From: Herbidospora solisilvae
GTDB lineage: Bacteria > Actinomycetota > Actinomycetes > Streptosporangiales > Streptosporangiaceae
DNA length: 64,000 bases
NCBI RefSeq assembly: GCF_009901565.1
Contig: NZ_WXEW01000012.1
Span: 1-64,000, forward strand
Reading direction: 5' to 3'
Shown: positions 49,145 through 57,668 of the stretch, piece after piece
Position numbering within the stretch: position 1 is the stretch's first letter
How the letters are laid out: each line of letters begins with the position of its first letter
Notes under the pieces: model-generated
Told to the model about the DNA's origin: nothing
The model's database searches: none
What the model saw: only the letters and a program-made list of their open reading frames with translations
Made by a program: the position numbers and the translations under genes

Positions 49145-51637
49145 GTGAAGGCGACCGAGATCACACTCCGCCGGCTGATCCAGGGTGACCAGCAGTTGCT
49201 CGTGCCGCTCTATCAGCGCCAGTACACCTGGGAGCGACAACAACTCGGCCGGCTCTGGGCGGACATCCGCGCGCAGGTGGATCTGCTCGCCGACCAGCGC
49301 GTGGACGCGCCCAGCCACTTCCTCGGGTCCGTCGTGCTCGCCCCCGGCCCCGACCTCGCGCCGAACCGTTCCCAATGGATCGTGGTCGACGGTCAGCAGC
49401 GGCTGACCACGCTCATGCTGGCCCTGTGCGCCCTCCGCGACCATCTCGTCCCGGAGGATCCGGGTCATCGCGAGCGCATCGACGAACTCCACCTGATCAA
49501 CAAGTTCCAGCGCGGCGAGCTGCGTTACCGCCTGCTGCCCACGCAGGCCGACCGGGACGCGTTCAAGGCCTGTGTCGACGCGGTGCCGGAGGGCAGGCTG
49601 GGCAGCCTCGTCGGGAACGCCTACCAGTTCTTCCGGACCGTGATCGAGGAGTTCGACGACCCGGCCGACCCGCACGACGTCGCGCGGGTGGAGTCGGTGC
49701 TGCTCGACCGGCTGAACCTGGTGCTGATCACGGTCGAGAAGGACGACAACGCCTTCCGCATCTTCGAATCGATCAACAACACCGGCATGCGGCTGAGCCA
49801 GGTCGACCTGATCCGCAACTACGTCTTCATGTGCCTCCCCACACGAGGACAGCGGGTCTACGACGACCACTGGAAGCCGATCCAGGACCTCCTCGACGCC
49901 AAGGCCATGGAACAGCTCATGTACCTGGTCCTGGTGCTCGAACGCGGTGACGCCGCCCAGTACAACGCCGTCTACCGGGGCCATCAGGAGCTCCTGCAGG
50001 CCATGGGCAGAGACGAGTCGCGCATCGAGGCCTACGTCGCCGGCCTCCACCGGCGCGCCCGGCACCTGCGGTCGATCCTCGCTCCCCAGGGAGACGGCGA
50101 GATCGCCGACAGGCTCCGTTTCCTCAACGAGTGGCAGGCCACCACCACCTACCCGCTCGTCATGCGCCTGCTGGAGTTCCGGGAGGACGGCCTGGTGGAC
50201 GACGCGGAGATCGCCGAGGCGCTCGGTTACGTCGAGAGCTTCCTCGTCCGCCGTCTGATCGCGGCCGTGTCCACGAGCAACCTCAACCGCATCTTCCAGC
50301 GGCTCGCCGCGACGGTCACCGCCGACGACCCGGCGGGAGAGGTGCGCCGTGAGTTGTCGGCCGCGCGTCTCTATTGGGCCGACGACGACCAGTTGCGGGC
50401 CGAGATCAGGAACCGGGCCTTCTACTGGCAGGGCCGCGCGGTCCAGCAGAAACTCGTCCTCCGGCGTGTCGAGGAGTCCCTGGGCAGCAAGGAACGCGTC
50501 GACCTCGCCGATCGCCGCATCACGATCGAACACGTCCTCCCGCAGACCCTGACCCCCGCATGGCGGGCCGAACTCGCCACTCCGGATCCGGAGGCACTCC
50601 ACAGCAGCCTCGTCCACACCCTCGGCAACCTCACTCTGAGTGGCTACAACTCCGAACTGAGCAACCACTCGTTCGCCGTCAAGCGCGCCGCCCTGGGGAA
50701 GAGCGGCCTCGCCATGAACCAGGAGATCGCTGCCAACGAGACCTGGGGCGAGCTCGAGATCCGGGCCCGCGCCGACCTGCTGGCCGACCGGGCGATCGCC
50801 ATCTGGCCCGGCCCGGAGAAGACCGGCCGCGGCTCCGCCGTCTCCCGCGACTGGACCCTCCTGCACAGCGCCCTGGCCGCGCTGCCGCCGGGCACCTGGA
50901 CGTCGTATTCGGATCTGGCCGAGCTCATCGGATCTCACGCGGTCCCCGTCGGCGTCCACCTGGGCAGCACGACCGTGCTCAACGCCCACCGTGTCCTCAC
51001 CAAGTCGGGCCAGGTCTCCGACGGCTTCCGCTGGCCCGACCCGGACGACACCCGCGACGTCACCGCGTTGCTCGAAGCGGAGGGCGTGCCCCTCGACGCG
51101 ACGGGGAAGGCGGATCCCGCCCGGCACCTGACCGCCCGCGAACTCGCCGAACTCGTCGGCCTGCCCGGCGCCGACATCGTCGACGACGTGGGCGAGTTCG
51201 ACCCCGCCTCCGGCGGAGCGGCGCGCCTGCTCGCGCAGCTCAACGACGCGAGCGGCCCTCAGGCGGCCGGGGCGGTGCAACGAGTGATCGACCACTGGGT
51301 CAAGACGGGGGGCCGTCTCGTCCACGGCACCTCGGCGGGAGCCTCCTGCGGATTCGCCCGCAGGTCGGGAGGCCGCGACGTGGTCGTCGGCCGCGTGTAC
51401 GCCAAGACCTTCGAGATCCCGTTCGGATCGCTGCTGAAGCGCCCGCCGTTCGACGACCTGGCGATGCGCGAGGAACTCCGCGCCCGCCTGAACGACGCGC
51501 CCGGTGTGGACATCCCCGTGGCGAAGTTGAACCTCTACCCCTCGATCCCCAACTCGCGGCTGTCCGATCCGGCGGTGTTCGACGTGATCGTGGCGACCCT
51601 CGACTGGTTCACCTCGGTCGTCTCACAGGACGAGTGA
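49145..51637 (+). CDS. GmrSD-like DUF262-DUF1524 protein with alkyltransferase-like domain
   Basis: An 830-residue cytosolic protein. The N-terminal DUF262 ParB-like domain has VPLYQRQYTWERQQ and WIVVDGQQRLTTLML (DGQQR motif). After a helical region comes the DUF1524 HNH nuclease core (ITIEHVLPQTL, HTLGNLTLSGYNSELSNHSF), ending near residue 530. Residues about 580-670 resemble an alkyltransferase-like DNA-binding domain (LPPGTWTSYSDLAELIG, then NAHRVL in place of the catalytic PCHRV). The last 150 residues (GASCGFARRSGGRDVVVGRV) are unassigned. GmrSD proteins cut modified phage DNA. GTG at 49145 matches the family start (KATEITL); no clear RBS. The gene stands alone. Confidence 0.85.
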   Translation: MKATEITLRRLIQGDQQLLVPLYQRQYTWERQQLGRLWADIRAQVDLLADQRVDAPSHFLGSVVLAPGPDLAPNRSQWIVVDGQQRLTTLMLALCALRDHLVPEDPGHRERIDELHLINKFQRGELRYRLLPTQADRDAFKACVDAVPEGRLGSLVGNAYQFFRTVIEEFDDPADPHDVARVESVLLDRLNLVLITVEKDDNAFRIFESINNTGMRLSQVDLIRNYVFMCLPTRGQRVYDDHWKPIQDLLDAKAMEQLMYLVLVLERGDAAQYNAVYRGHQELLQAMGRDESRIEAYVAGLHRRARHLRSILAPQGDGEIADRLRFLNEWQATTTYPLVMRLLEFREDGLVDDAEIAEALGYVESFLVRRLIAAVSTSNLNRIFQRLAATVTADDPAGEVRRELSAARLYWADDDQLRAEIRNRAFYWQGRAVQQKLVLRRVEESLGSKERVDLADRRITIEHVLPQTLTPAWRAELATPDPEALHSSLVHTLGNLTLSGYNSELSNHSFAVKRAALGKSGLAMNQEIAANETWGELEIRARADLLADRAIAIWPGPEKTGRGSAVSRDWTLLHSALAALPPGTWTSYSDLAELIGSHAVPVGVHLGSTTVLNAHRVLTKSGQVSDGFRWPDPDDTRDVTALLEAEGVPLDATGKADPARHLTARELAELVGLPGADIVDDVGEFDPASGGAARLLAQLNDASGPQAAGAVQRVIDHWVKTGGRLVHGTSAGASCGFARRSGGRDVVVGRVYAKTFEIPFGSLLKRPPFDDLAMREELRARLNDAPGVDIPVAKLNLYPSIPNSRLSDPAVFDVIVATLDWFTSVVSQDE

Positions 51638-51643
51638 GAAGGG

Positions 51644-52111
51644 TCAGAGCGGCAGCCGCAGCACGCGTTCGCCCTCGTGGTCGGTCCCGGTGTCCTGGAA
51701 GCCCAGCCGCAGGTAGAAGCCCATCGGGGAGCCGATCTCCCCGGGATGCACGCTGGTCAGCAGCTCGGTGGCGCCGGGACGCGTGCCCAGGTAGTCGCGC
51801 AGCGCGGCCAGGGCGGCCCGGCCGTGGCCGCGTCCCTGGTGGTCGGCGTCGATGAGCAGCCGCCACAGGAAGTAGGGCCCGAGGATCGACGGGTCGCCCG
51901 GCGGGACGTCGTCGCTGATCATGAGGAAGCCGACCGGCGTCTCGTCGGCGTAGATCGCCCAGTAGCGCGGCATCGCCTGCGGATACCGTTCGGCGTCGGC
52001 GAAGGAGTCGGCGACGCTCGCCACGTACTCCTCCTGGGCGGGGGCGACCCGCAGGGCCGTCACCGCGGCGCGGTTGTCGTCGGTGACGGGACGAAGTGTG
52101 ACATCGGCCAT
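51644..52111 (-). CDS. GNAT-family N-acetyltransferase (SpeG-like)
   Basis: A 155-residue acetyltransferase: LRPVTDDNRAAVTALRVAP opening, YWAIYADETPVGFLMISDD strand pair, and LWRLLIDADHQGRGHGRAAL with the Q/R-x-x-G-x-G acetyl-CoA loop. The final part reads GFYLRLGFQDTG. This set resembles polyamine acetyltransferases, but the substrate is unproven. It ends 7 nt from the stop of the convergent restriction-like gene, and its start is 24 nt before the end of the APH-like gene on the same strand. Confidence 0.88.
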   Translation of the reverse strand: MADVTLRPVTDDNRAAVTALRVAPAQEEYVASVADSFADAERYPQAMPRYWAIYADETPVGFLMISDDVPPGDPSILGPYFLWRLLIDADHQGRGHGRAALAALRDYLGTRPGATELLTSVHPGEIGSPMGFYLRLGFQDTGTDHEGERVLRLPL

Positions 52112-52135
52112 GACGCGGATCCTGTCATGATCAGG

Positions 52136-53053
52136 TCAGGCGCGGGTGCCGATCAGGGCGGCCACATAGGCGTCCAGGCGCGCCTCGACGACCCGCGTCG
52201 TCAGGTCGGTCCGGCCCGCCTCCCGCCACGGCCGCGACACCACCGCGACCTCCTCCGAGCAGGCCATGCCGTCCCGGACCTGCCAGTACAGGCGCTCGTC
52301 CGGTGCCTCGGCCAGCACGCCGCCGGCCTCTTCGTATGCCTCGGCGAACCGCGGGCCCCACTCCGGTCCGTGCAGGAGCGCGAGGTTGGTGGAGCAGTGG
52401 GCCACGTCGAGATCGGCCGGTCCCCAGGAGGTCGCCGCCCAGTCGACGACGCCGGTGATCCGGGGCGGCACGTCGAACAGGACGTTGCCGGGCTGGAAGT
52501 CCCGGTGCACGACCCGCCCGTCATAGGGCGGCGGGGGACGGCGGATCATGTCGATCGCCTCGGCCCAGGCCGCCGCGTCGGCGCCCTCTGGGACCACGAC
52601 GGTGTCGGCGGTCGTCAGCGTCACGTAGTCCCGGGGCCGCTCGGCGGGCCGCAGGGCGTGGATGGCCACGAGCTGACGGGCCAGCAGAGGGACACGGGTC
52701 TCGATGCCCGCGTCGTCGAGGACCACCCGGCCCGTCAGATGGGTCATCAGGAGCGAGGGGTACTCGCAGTGCGCGGCGGTCGCGTCGACCGCGACCAGTT
52801 CCGGGGCCGGTACGCCGGACCCCGCGCAGAGGGTCAGGGCGTGCGCCTCCCGGTTCAGCCACTCCTCGGCCTGCGCCACGTCGAGGAAGGTCCGCAGCAC
52901 CAGGTGACGGGTGTCGCCGTGGGGGGTGCCGACGGTCAGGCGCCGCATGTCGGCGGTGATGCCGCCGTGCAGGGGCTCCGCCGTGACGACGCGCTCACCG
53001 GCGTCCAGGTGCCGGTGCACCCAGGCCAGGGCCGATGGTCGGAGGGTGGTCAC
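52136..53053 (-). CDS. Aminoglycoside phosphotransferase-family kinase
   Basis: A 305-residue APH/ChoK-fold protein: nucleotide-binding N-lobe (TAEPLHGGITADMRRLTV, HLVLRTF), catalytic loop VVHRDFQPGNVLFD (Asp and Asn present), and metal Asp in ITGVVDWAATSWGPADLD. These enzymes phosphorylate small hydroxylated compounds; antibiotic resistance cannot be assumed. It starts at GTG 53053. It is followed on the same strand by the GNAT gene with a 24-nt gap, so the two may be co-transcribed. Confidence 0.88.
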   Translation of the reverse strand: MTTLRPSALAWVHRHLDAGERVVTAEPLHGGITADMRRLTVGTPHGDTRHLVLRTFLDVAQAEEWLNREAHALTLCAGSGVPAPELVAVDATAAHCEYPSLLMTHLTGRVVLDDAGIETRVPLLARQLVAIHALRPAERPRDYVTLTTADTVVVPEGADAAAWAEAIDMIRRPPPPYDGRVVHRDFQPGNVLFDVPPRITGVVDWAATSWGPADLDVAHCSTNLALLHGPEWGPRFAEAYEEAGGVLAEAPDERLYWQVRDGMACSEEVAVVSRPWREAGRTDLTTRVVEARLDAYVAALIGTRA

Positions 53054-53206
53054 CGCGCCACCTCACCACCCGGACGGCGGCAGCGCCAGGCATGAGGTCG
53101 CCGTCGGTGGGCAGTGACCCTCATCCGGCCCCCCTGACCGAAGGACGCCTATGGACGGGATGCGCCAGCTCGTCGCCCACCGCCTCGCCGTGTCGGCGGT
53201 GGTGTC

Positions 53207-53614
53207 ATGATCCGGGAGGAGGGCATCCGCCTGGGGTTGCCCTCCATGTCGGTGCGGGGCCTGGCCGTGCGGTTCGCCGTCGGTGCGGCGGTCTTCGTGG
53301 TCGCCGGGCTGATCGGGAACCGGTGGGGGCCCGTGGTGGGCGGGATCTTCCTGGCCGTGCCCGCCGTCGTCGCCGCCGCGCTGACCCTGATCCAGACCAA
53401 GGAGCAGCGGGCCCGTCCGGCCGTCCCGGATGCCCGGGGCGTGGTGCTGGGAGCGGTCGGGCTGGTCGGGTTCGCCGGATGCGTCTGGGGACTGGCGGTG
53501 ACGCTGCCCGCCTGGCTGGCGCTCGTCTTCGCCACCTTGGTGTGGGCGGTGATCGCCGACATCCTTCATCTGGTCTTCGGCCGCCCGGCCGCCAAGGCCG
53601 GTCCTTTGTCTTGA
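53207..53614 (+). CDS. Small membrane protein (DUF3147-like)
   Basis: A 135-residue protein with four hydrophobic segments (LAVRFAVGAAVFVVAGLIG, VVGGIFLAVPAVVAAALTLI, VVLGAVGLVGFAGCVWGLAV, LVFATLVWAVIADILHLVFG), the two-repeat hairpin layout of DUF3147-type proteins. These often occur as adjacent pairs; here the potential first partner is reduced to a 19-codon open frame at 53151-53210 that overlaps the ATG. Function unknown. Confidence 0.72.
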   Translation: MIREEGIRLGLPSMSVRGLAVRFAVGAAVFVVAGLIGNRWGPVVGGIFLAVPAVVAAALTLIQTKEQRARPAVPDARGVVLGAVGLVGFAGCVWGLAVTLPAWLALVFATLVWAVIADILHLVFGRPAAKAGPLS

Positions 53615-53814
53615 TGGCACGGCCATGGGACGGCCGGGAAAGCCCGGCCGCTTCCCAAACGTGCGCACGACTTTATCGAGATCGGCGACTGACTTCGTGC
53701 TGGGTAGCCTCGGGGGAAAGGGGGATTGAGACGTCGGCCCCACACGATGTCATCCCGATTTTCCGGCCTCGATGAGGCGATGTCTCCTCCCGCCACTGCG
53801 GAAGGGCCTTTGTC

Positions 53815-54273
53815 ATGTCCGATCCTTGGGAGATCAGACGCCGTCTCAGCGACGCGATCAACGCTCACGACCTGCCCCGCCTGCTCGGGCTGTACAGTCC
53901 CGACGCCGTCCTCGTCGCCCCGGCGGGCATCGCGGAGGGACGGGACCAGATCGCCTGGTTCTACGAGCAGGCCTTCGGCGCCTTTCCTGACTACCGCCAG
54001 ACGGCGTGGCTGGAGGTGCCCGGTGACGATCCCATGGTCAGGGAATGGGTGTTCACCGGGACCCACCTGGGGCCCTTGCTCCTGCCCGACGGGCGTGAGA
54101 TCGAAGGGACCGGCCGTCACGTCACGGTCCGCGCCGCGTGCATGACCTATGTCGTCGGGGACCTGGTGGTCACCCACCGCGACTACTACGACCAGCTGGA
54201 GCTGTACAGCCAGCTGGGCTTCGGCCTGTCCGAGCTGCCGCGCGCCGTCGGCCAGGCGCGGGCGGGGTCATAG
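53815..54273 (+). CDS. SnoaL-like polyketide cyclase/ester cyclase-family protein
   Basis: A 152-residue NTF2-fold protein (IRRRLSDAINAHDLPRLLGL, YSPDAVLVAPAGIAEGRDQI, WFYEQAFGAFPDYRQTAW, VVTHRDYYDQLELYSQLG). It matches the SnoaL-like ester-cyclase group commonly annotated in actinomycetes. ATG at 53815; no close neighbours share its direction. The 200-nt gap upstream shows nothing I can identify. The stop overlaps the convergent terC by 6 nt. Confidence 0.85.
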   Translation: MSDPWEIRRRLSDAINAHDLPRLLGLYSPDAVLVAPAGIAEGRDQIAWFYEQAFGAFPDYRQTAWLEVPGDDPMVREWVFTGTHLGPLLLPDGREIEGTGRHVTVRAACMTYVVGDLVVTHRDYYDQLELYSQLGFGLSELPRAVGQARAGS

Positions 54274-55275
54274 CCTCTCCCGCCTGCGGCCGGCGGCCGG
54301 TTCGGCGGGCGGCCGGTCGCGGCGGTTGGCCAGCACGCTGGTCACCGTGACGGTGGCCAGGATCGCCACGATCACCCCGAGCGAGAGCAACGTCGGGATC
54401 TCCGGCAGCCACGTCCAGACCTGGTGGGCCCAGTGCAGGATGAGCTTGATCCCGATGAAGGCGAGGATCACGCCGAGGCCGTGGTTGAGGTGCCGGAGCT
54501 TCGTCAGCACGTCCATGAGCACGAAGTAGAGCGCGCGCAGGCCCAGCAGGGCGAAGGCGTTGGTGACGAAGACGAGGAACGGGTCCTGGGTCACGCCGTA
54601 CACGGCGGGCACCGAGTCGACGGCGAAGACGATGTCGGTGGCGAAGACCGCCACCACGGCCAGCGCCAGCGGGGTCAGCGCGCGCCGGCCGCCCTCGCGG
54701 ACGACCAGGTGGGAGCCCCGGTAGTCGTCGGTGATCGGCATGAGGCGGCGCAGCAGCCGTACGGTGCGCATGGACGAGATGTCGACCTCGTGGCCGTGCC
54801 CGCCCATCGCGTCCTTGACGATCTTCCCGGCGGCGGCGATCAGGATCGCGCCGAACAGCAGGAACGCCCACGTGCCGCTCTGCAGGACGGCCGCCCCGAG
54901 GGCGATGAAGACCGCCCGCAGCGCCAGCGCCCCGATGATGCCCAGCAGCAGGACCCGCTGGGCCAGCGCGTCGGGCACCGCGAAGGACGACAGCAGCAGC
55001 ATGAACACGAACAGGTTGTCCACCGACAGCGACTTCTCCACCATGTAACCGGTGTAGAACTCCACCGCGACGCCGGAGCCGTGGACGCCCCAGACGTACA
55101 CGCCGAAGAGCAGCGGCAGTGCCAGGTAGAAGACCGACCATCCCACGGCCTCGCGCATCCGCACCTCGTGCGGGCGCCGGGTCAGGATGAAGTCCACGGT
55201 CAGCAGCAGGGCCAGGGCGGCGACGGTGATCGCCCACAGGGCCGGTGAACCGATCGTCTGCAGATCGGCTGGCAT
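54268..55275 (-). CDS. TerC-family membrane protein (probable Mn2+ exporter)
   Basis: A 335-residue TerC/Alx protein with about nine membrane segments. Conserved acidic segments are VEFYTGYMVEKSLSVDNLFV and FATDIVFAVDSVPAVYGVTQ, whose Asp/Glu residues bind metal. DPFLVFVTNAFALLGLRALY follows. Relatives export manganese, partly during metal loading of secreted proteins. ATG at 55275 follows GAGGGGG. The upstream leader looks like a yybP-ykoY manganese riboswitch, which supports Mn as the substrate. Confidence 0.92.
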   Translation of the reverse strand: MPADLQTIGSPALWAITVAALALLLTVDFILTRRPHEVRMREAVGWSVFYLALPLLFGVYVWGVHGSGVAVEFYTGYMVEKSLSVDNLFVFMLLLSSFAVPDALAQRVLLLGIIGALALRAVFIALGAAVLQSGTWAFLLFGAILIAAAGKIVKDAMGGHGHEVDISSMRTVRLLRRLMPITDDYRGSHLVVREGGRRALTPLALAVVAVFATDIVFAVDSVPAVYGVTQDPFLVFVTNAFALLGLRALYFVLMDVLTKLRHLNHGLGVILAFIGIKLILHWAHQVWTWLPEIPTLLSLGVIVAILATVTVTSVLANRRDRPPAEPAAGRRRERL

Positions 55276-55289
55276 GAAACCCCCTCGAA

Positions 55290-55395
55290 CCTATGTTCGA
55301 GGTCTCCTTCGCCCGCGCTCGCGCGGGCGGCCATCCGGGAACGTTCGGTCACGTCCGTACTGACCGGATCGGCTCTTGGGAAGTACTCCCCCCGT
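55290..55395 (-). ncRNA. Probable yybP-ykoY (manganese) riboswitch in the terC leader
   Basis: On the minus strand the leader begins GGGGGGAGTACTT (55393-55381), continues through CGGTCAGTACGGACGTGACC, and ends with a GC-rich stem and GCGAAGGAGACCTCGAAC (about 55311-55294). The GGGGAGTA opening and the GGAGACC closing segment, about 85 nt apart, match the yybP-ykoY layout as I remember it from actinomycete terC genes. A further stem, CTCGAAC-ATA-GGTTCGAG, sits just before the RBS and may be the output. Confidence 0.65.
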
Positions 55396-55500
55396 CATCC
55401 CAGGTTACGGGGCTCCTCGGGGGTGACTCCAGGCATTTGACCAGGTCTGTGCCCTGGACGGATAGTGAAAAGAGCACCTGGCGGCCGAGGAGGGGATTTC

Positions 55501-55626
55501 ATGTCGGGCACCTTGATCCTGGAGATCCTGCTGGCTGTTCTGGTGCTGATCTGCGCGGTCATCACCAACGCCGCCCTGTGGCCGACCACGCGGCGATCTC
55601 ACACCCCCGACGCCCGCAGGCGGTGA
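55501..55626 (+). CDS. Small single-pass membrane peptide (41 residues)
   Basis: A 41-codon open frame starts at ATG 55501 behind GAGGAGGGG (spacing about 6 nt), a strong site. The peptide is MSGTLILEILLAVLVLICAV followed by a short polar Arg-rich tail: one membrane helix with a positive C-terminal end. It is too short for a family assignment. It abuts, in opposite orientation, the decayed acetolactate synthase. Codon use is GC-rich like real genes. It could be a true small protein; its role is unknown. Confidence 0.5.
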   Translation: MSGTLILEILLAVLVLICAVITNAALWPTTRRSHTPDARRR

Positions 55627-56488
55627 CAAGCGCGGTGTAGATGTAGTTCGAGCCGACGTCGGCCACGACCGTGGCGTCGTCGTCCACCAGCTCACGGATC
55701 TTGAGGATGACGGCCGCCGGATTCAGGCCGAGTCCGGTCCTCCAGCTTCCGCGAGACCACGCCGGCCGCCTGGAAGGTCTCCACCACCGGCAGATCGGTG
55801 CCGGCGAGGAGCTCGCGCAGGGCGGCGCAGGCGTCCGGGCCGGACGACCGCAGCCCGGCGAGCACCACCGGCCGCTCGGCGTCGCGGATCAGCTCCACCG
55901 CCCGCCGGATCCGGTCACGGGGAGCGGGGCCGAGTGAGGGCACCGGCATCGGGCCCCGGATCCGCGCGCCGGTCGGCGCGGCGGCCACGTCCATCGGAAG
56001 GATCACCGTCGCCGCGCCGCGCGGCTCGGTCACGGCGGCCCGCAGGGCGTTGGCGACCGCCTCGGTGACGTCGTCAGGATCGTCGACCTCGCCGACGTAC
56101 TTGGTGACGGGCCTGAGCGCGGCGGAGGCGTCCATCGTCTGGTGGGTGCGCTTGAGCCGGTCGCGCCGGGCGACCGCGCCGCAGATCGCGAGCATGGGGA
56201 ACTGCTCCTGGTGGCGGTGATCAGGCCGGTGACCAGGTTGGTCGTGCCGGGCCCGGAGGTGACCAGGGCGCAGCCCGGCACCCCGGTCAGCCGGCCCACG
56301 GCCGCCGCCATGAACGCGGCGTTCTGCTCGTGGCGGCACACCACCAGCTGGGGGCCGCCGTCGACCAGGGCGTCGTACAGCTCGTCGATCTTCGCTCCCG
56401 GCACGCCGAAGACGTAGCGGACCCCGAACGCCGACAGCGTCTCCACCGCACGTCGGGCCGACCGCACAGATCCGTCGTCGTGGCTCAT
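55627..56488 (-). pseudogene. Acetolactate synthase remnant (frameshifted, internally deleted, truncated)
   Basis: ATG 56488 begins a normal TPP-enzyme N-terminus ([59 protein letters not shown]). Near 56218 the frame shifts by one base, and the gene continues as [20 protein letters not shown] through PVVLAGLRSSGPDACAA and ETFQAAGVVSRKLED. At about 55740 sequence is missing, and another frame resumes with RELVDDDATVVADVGSNYIY, then the gene stops without its C-terminal TPP domain. At least two frame breaks, a deletion and a truncation make it non-functional. It lies 4 nt downstream of an intact acetolactate decarboxylase gene. Confidence 0.88.
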
Positions 56489-56492
56489 GTGC

Positions 56493-57269
56493 TCAGCCGC
56501 CTTCCGCCTGGTGGATCCGCGCGGCGACGTCGCCGCTGGTCAGGTTGGAGTCGAGGAACTGCCGGGTCCGGGGGAGGCTCAGATGGATCTCCGACCGGAC
56601 GCTCAACTCGATCGTGCCGCGCTCCAGCCGGAAGCCCAGCGAGTGCCCGCCGCGCCGCCCGCTCTTGTCGACGAAGTGCAGGTGGTAGCCGGCCACCGAG
56701 ATGCCCTGCTCGAAGTCGGGCGTGCGGAAACCGGCCAGCGTCCCCGTGACGTCGGTGAACGTCGTCTCCCGCTGTCCTTTCGTCGCCTCGGTCAGCGGCG
56801 GGAACGGCGGTGTCTGCTCCATGACGGTCCGGGTGTGGACCTGGCCGAACGTCCCGGTGATGCGGATGGCGTAGATCACGTTGACGCTGCTGACGGAGTT
56901 GTCGATCAGCTTGGTCACGGCGGCGTGGTCGCCGCCCGACGTGACCGGGATGGTCATGTCGGGCCGGAAGCGGGTGACCACCGCGAAGGGCGTCTTCTCG
57001 TCCATGGCCGCGACGTGGGCGCTGCCGTCGGCGCGCAGATGGTGGCAGACGCCGTCGAGGATCAGCATCTCGCCGTCGAGCCGGTTGAAGGTCCCGAGGC
57101 CGAAGTCCCCGTGTTTCAGCAGCTCACCGATGGTCACGTCGCCCTCGCAGACCCCTTCGAGGAGCGCGCTCATGGTGGAGGTCTGGTAGATCTCCCGTGA
57201 TCGCCGAGCGTCTCCGGCCCCGCTGACGTGGGCGAGCAGGTTGCGCACCCATCCCTGGAACACCTCCAT
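56493..57269 (-). CDS. Alpha-acetolactate decarboxylase
   Basis: A 258-residue enzyme converting acetolactate to acetoin. Core: [50 protein letters not shown], and the zinc site [20 protein letters not shown] (three His). [14 protein letters not shown] is the C-terminal signature. ATG at 57269 gives the family length. All core motifs are intact, unlike the following synthase. It is upstream of the broken synthase on the same strand, so the acetoin pathway is now partial unless another synthase supplies acetolactate. Confidence 0.93.
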   Translation of the reverse strand: MEVFQGWVRNLLAHVSGAGDARRSREIYQTSTMSALLEGVCEGDVTIGELLKHGDFGLGTFNRLDGEMLILDGVCHHLRADGSAHVAAMDEKTPFAVVTRFRPDMTIPVTSGGDHAAVTKLIDNSVSSVNVIYAIRITGTFGQVHTRTVMEQTPPFPPLTEATKGQRETTFTDVTGTLAGFRTPDFEQGISVAGYHLHFVDKSGRRGGHSLGFRLERGTIELSVRSEIHLSLPRTRQFLDSNLTSGDVAARIHQAEGG

Positions 57270-57389
57270 GCCGAGCCCCCGCTCTCCGGCTGTGATCCAT
57301 TTCAACGATAACAAAACCGCATCGTTGTGATCTTCGGGGGCTCAGCCCGTCGTCGCGGCCCGGTAGGGGCGCTCAACGTCCGGTGGCCG

Positions 57390-57610
57390 AGCAGGTCCAT
57401 GAGCTCGGCCCACAACCCGGCCACGGCGACGGAGTCGAGGGCCGGGCCCTTCGGGATGTCGGAGTAGCCGTAGCCCGGCATGTCCGGCACGACGACGTCG
57501 AACGCGTCGGCGGGGTCGGCGCCGTGCGCGCCGGGGTCGGTCAGGAGCGGGATGACCTTCTGGTAGCGCCAGAACGAATCGGGCGGCGCCGGTCTGCTGG
57601 GTGAAGGGCT
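57390..57610 (-). pseudogene. Epoxide hydrolase-like fragment
   Basis: One minus-strand frame shows SFWRYQKVIPLLTDPGAHG, DVVVPDMPGYGYSDIPKGPA and SVAVAGLWAELMDLLGH. This is the part of epoxide-hydrolase-type alpha/beta hydrolases around the oxyanion-hole segment, before the nucleophile. The nucleophile and lid are missing and the frame is interrupted on both sides, so it is a remnant. It lies between the decarboxylase and the ROK gene; the rest of 57270-57668 holds nothing else recognisable. Confidence 0.7.
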
Positions 57611-57668
57611 CGAGACCGGACATGGGCCGCATGCTACTCACCGGCCGGCCGCCCATCCGGCGACGGGG

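Noticed and set aside
53151-53210. A 19-codon open frame with a fair RBS overlapping the DUF3147-like gene as ATGA
   Set aside because: Too short to judge. It may be a leader peptide or the stub of a lost paired gene, but nothing beyond spacing supports it.
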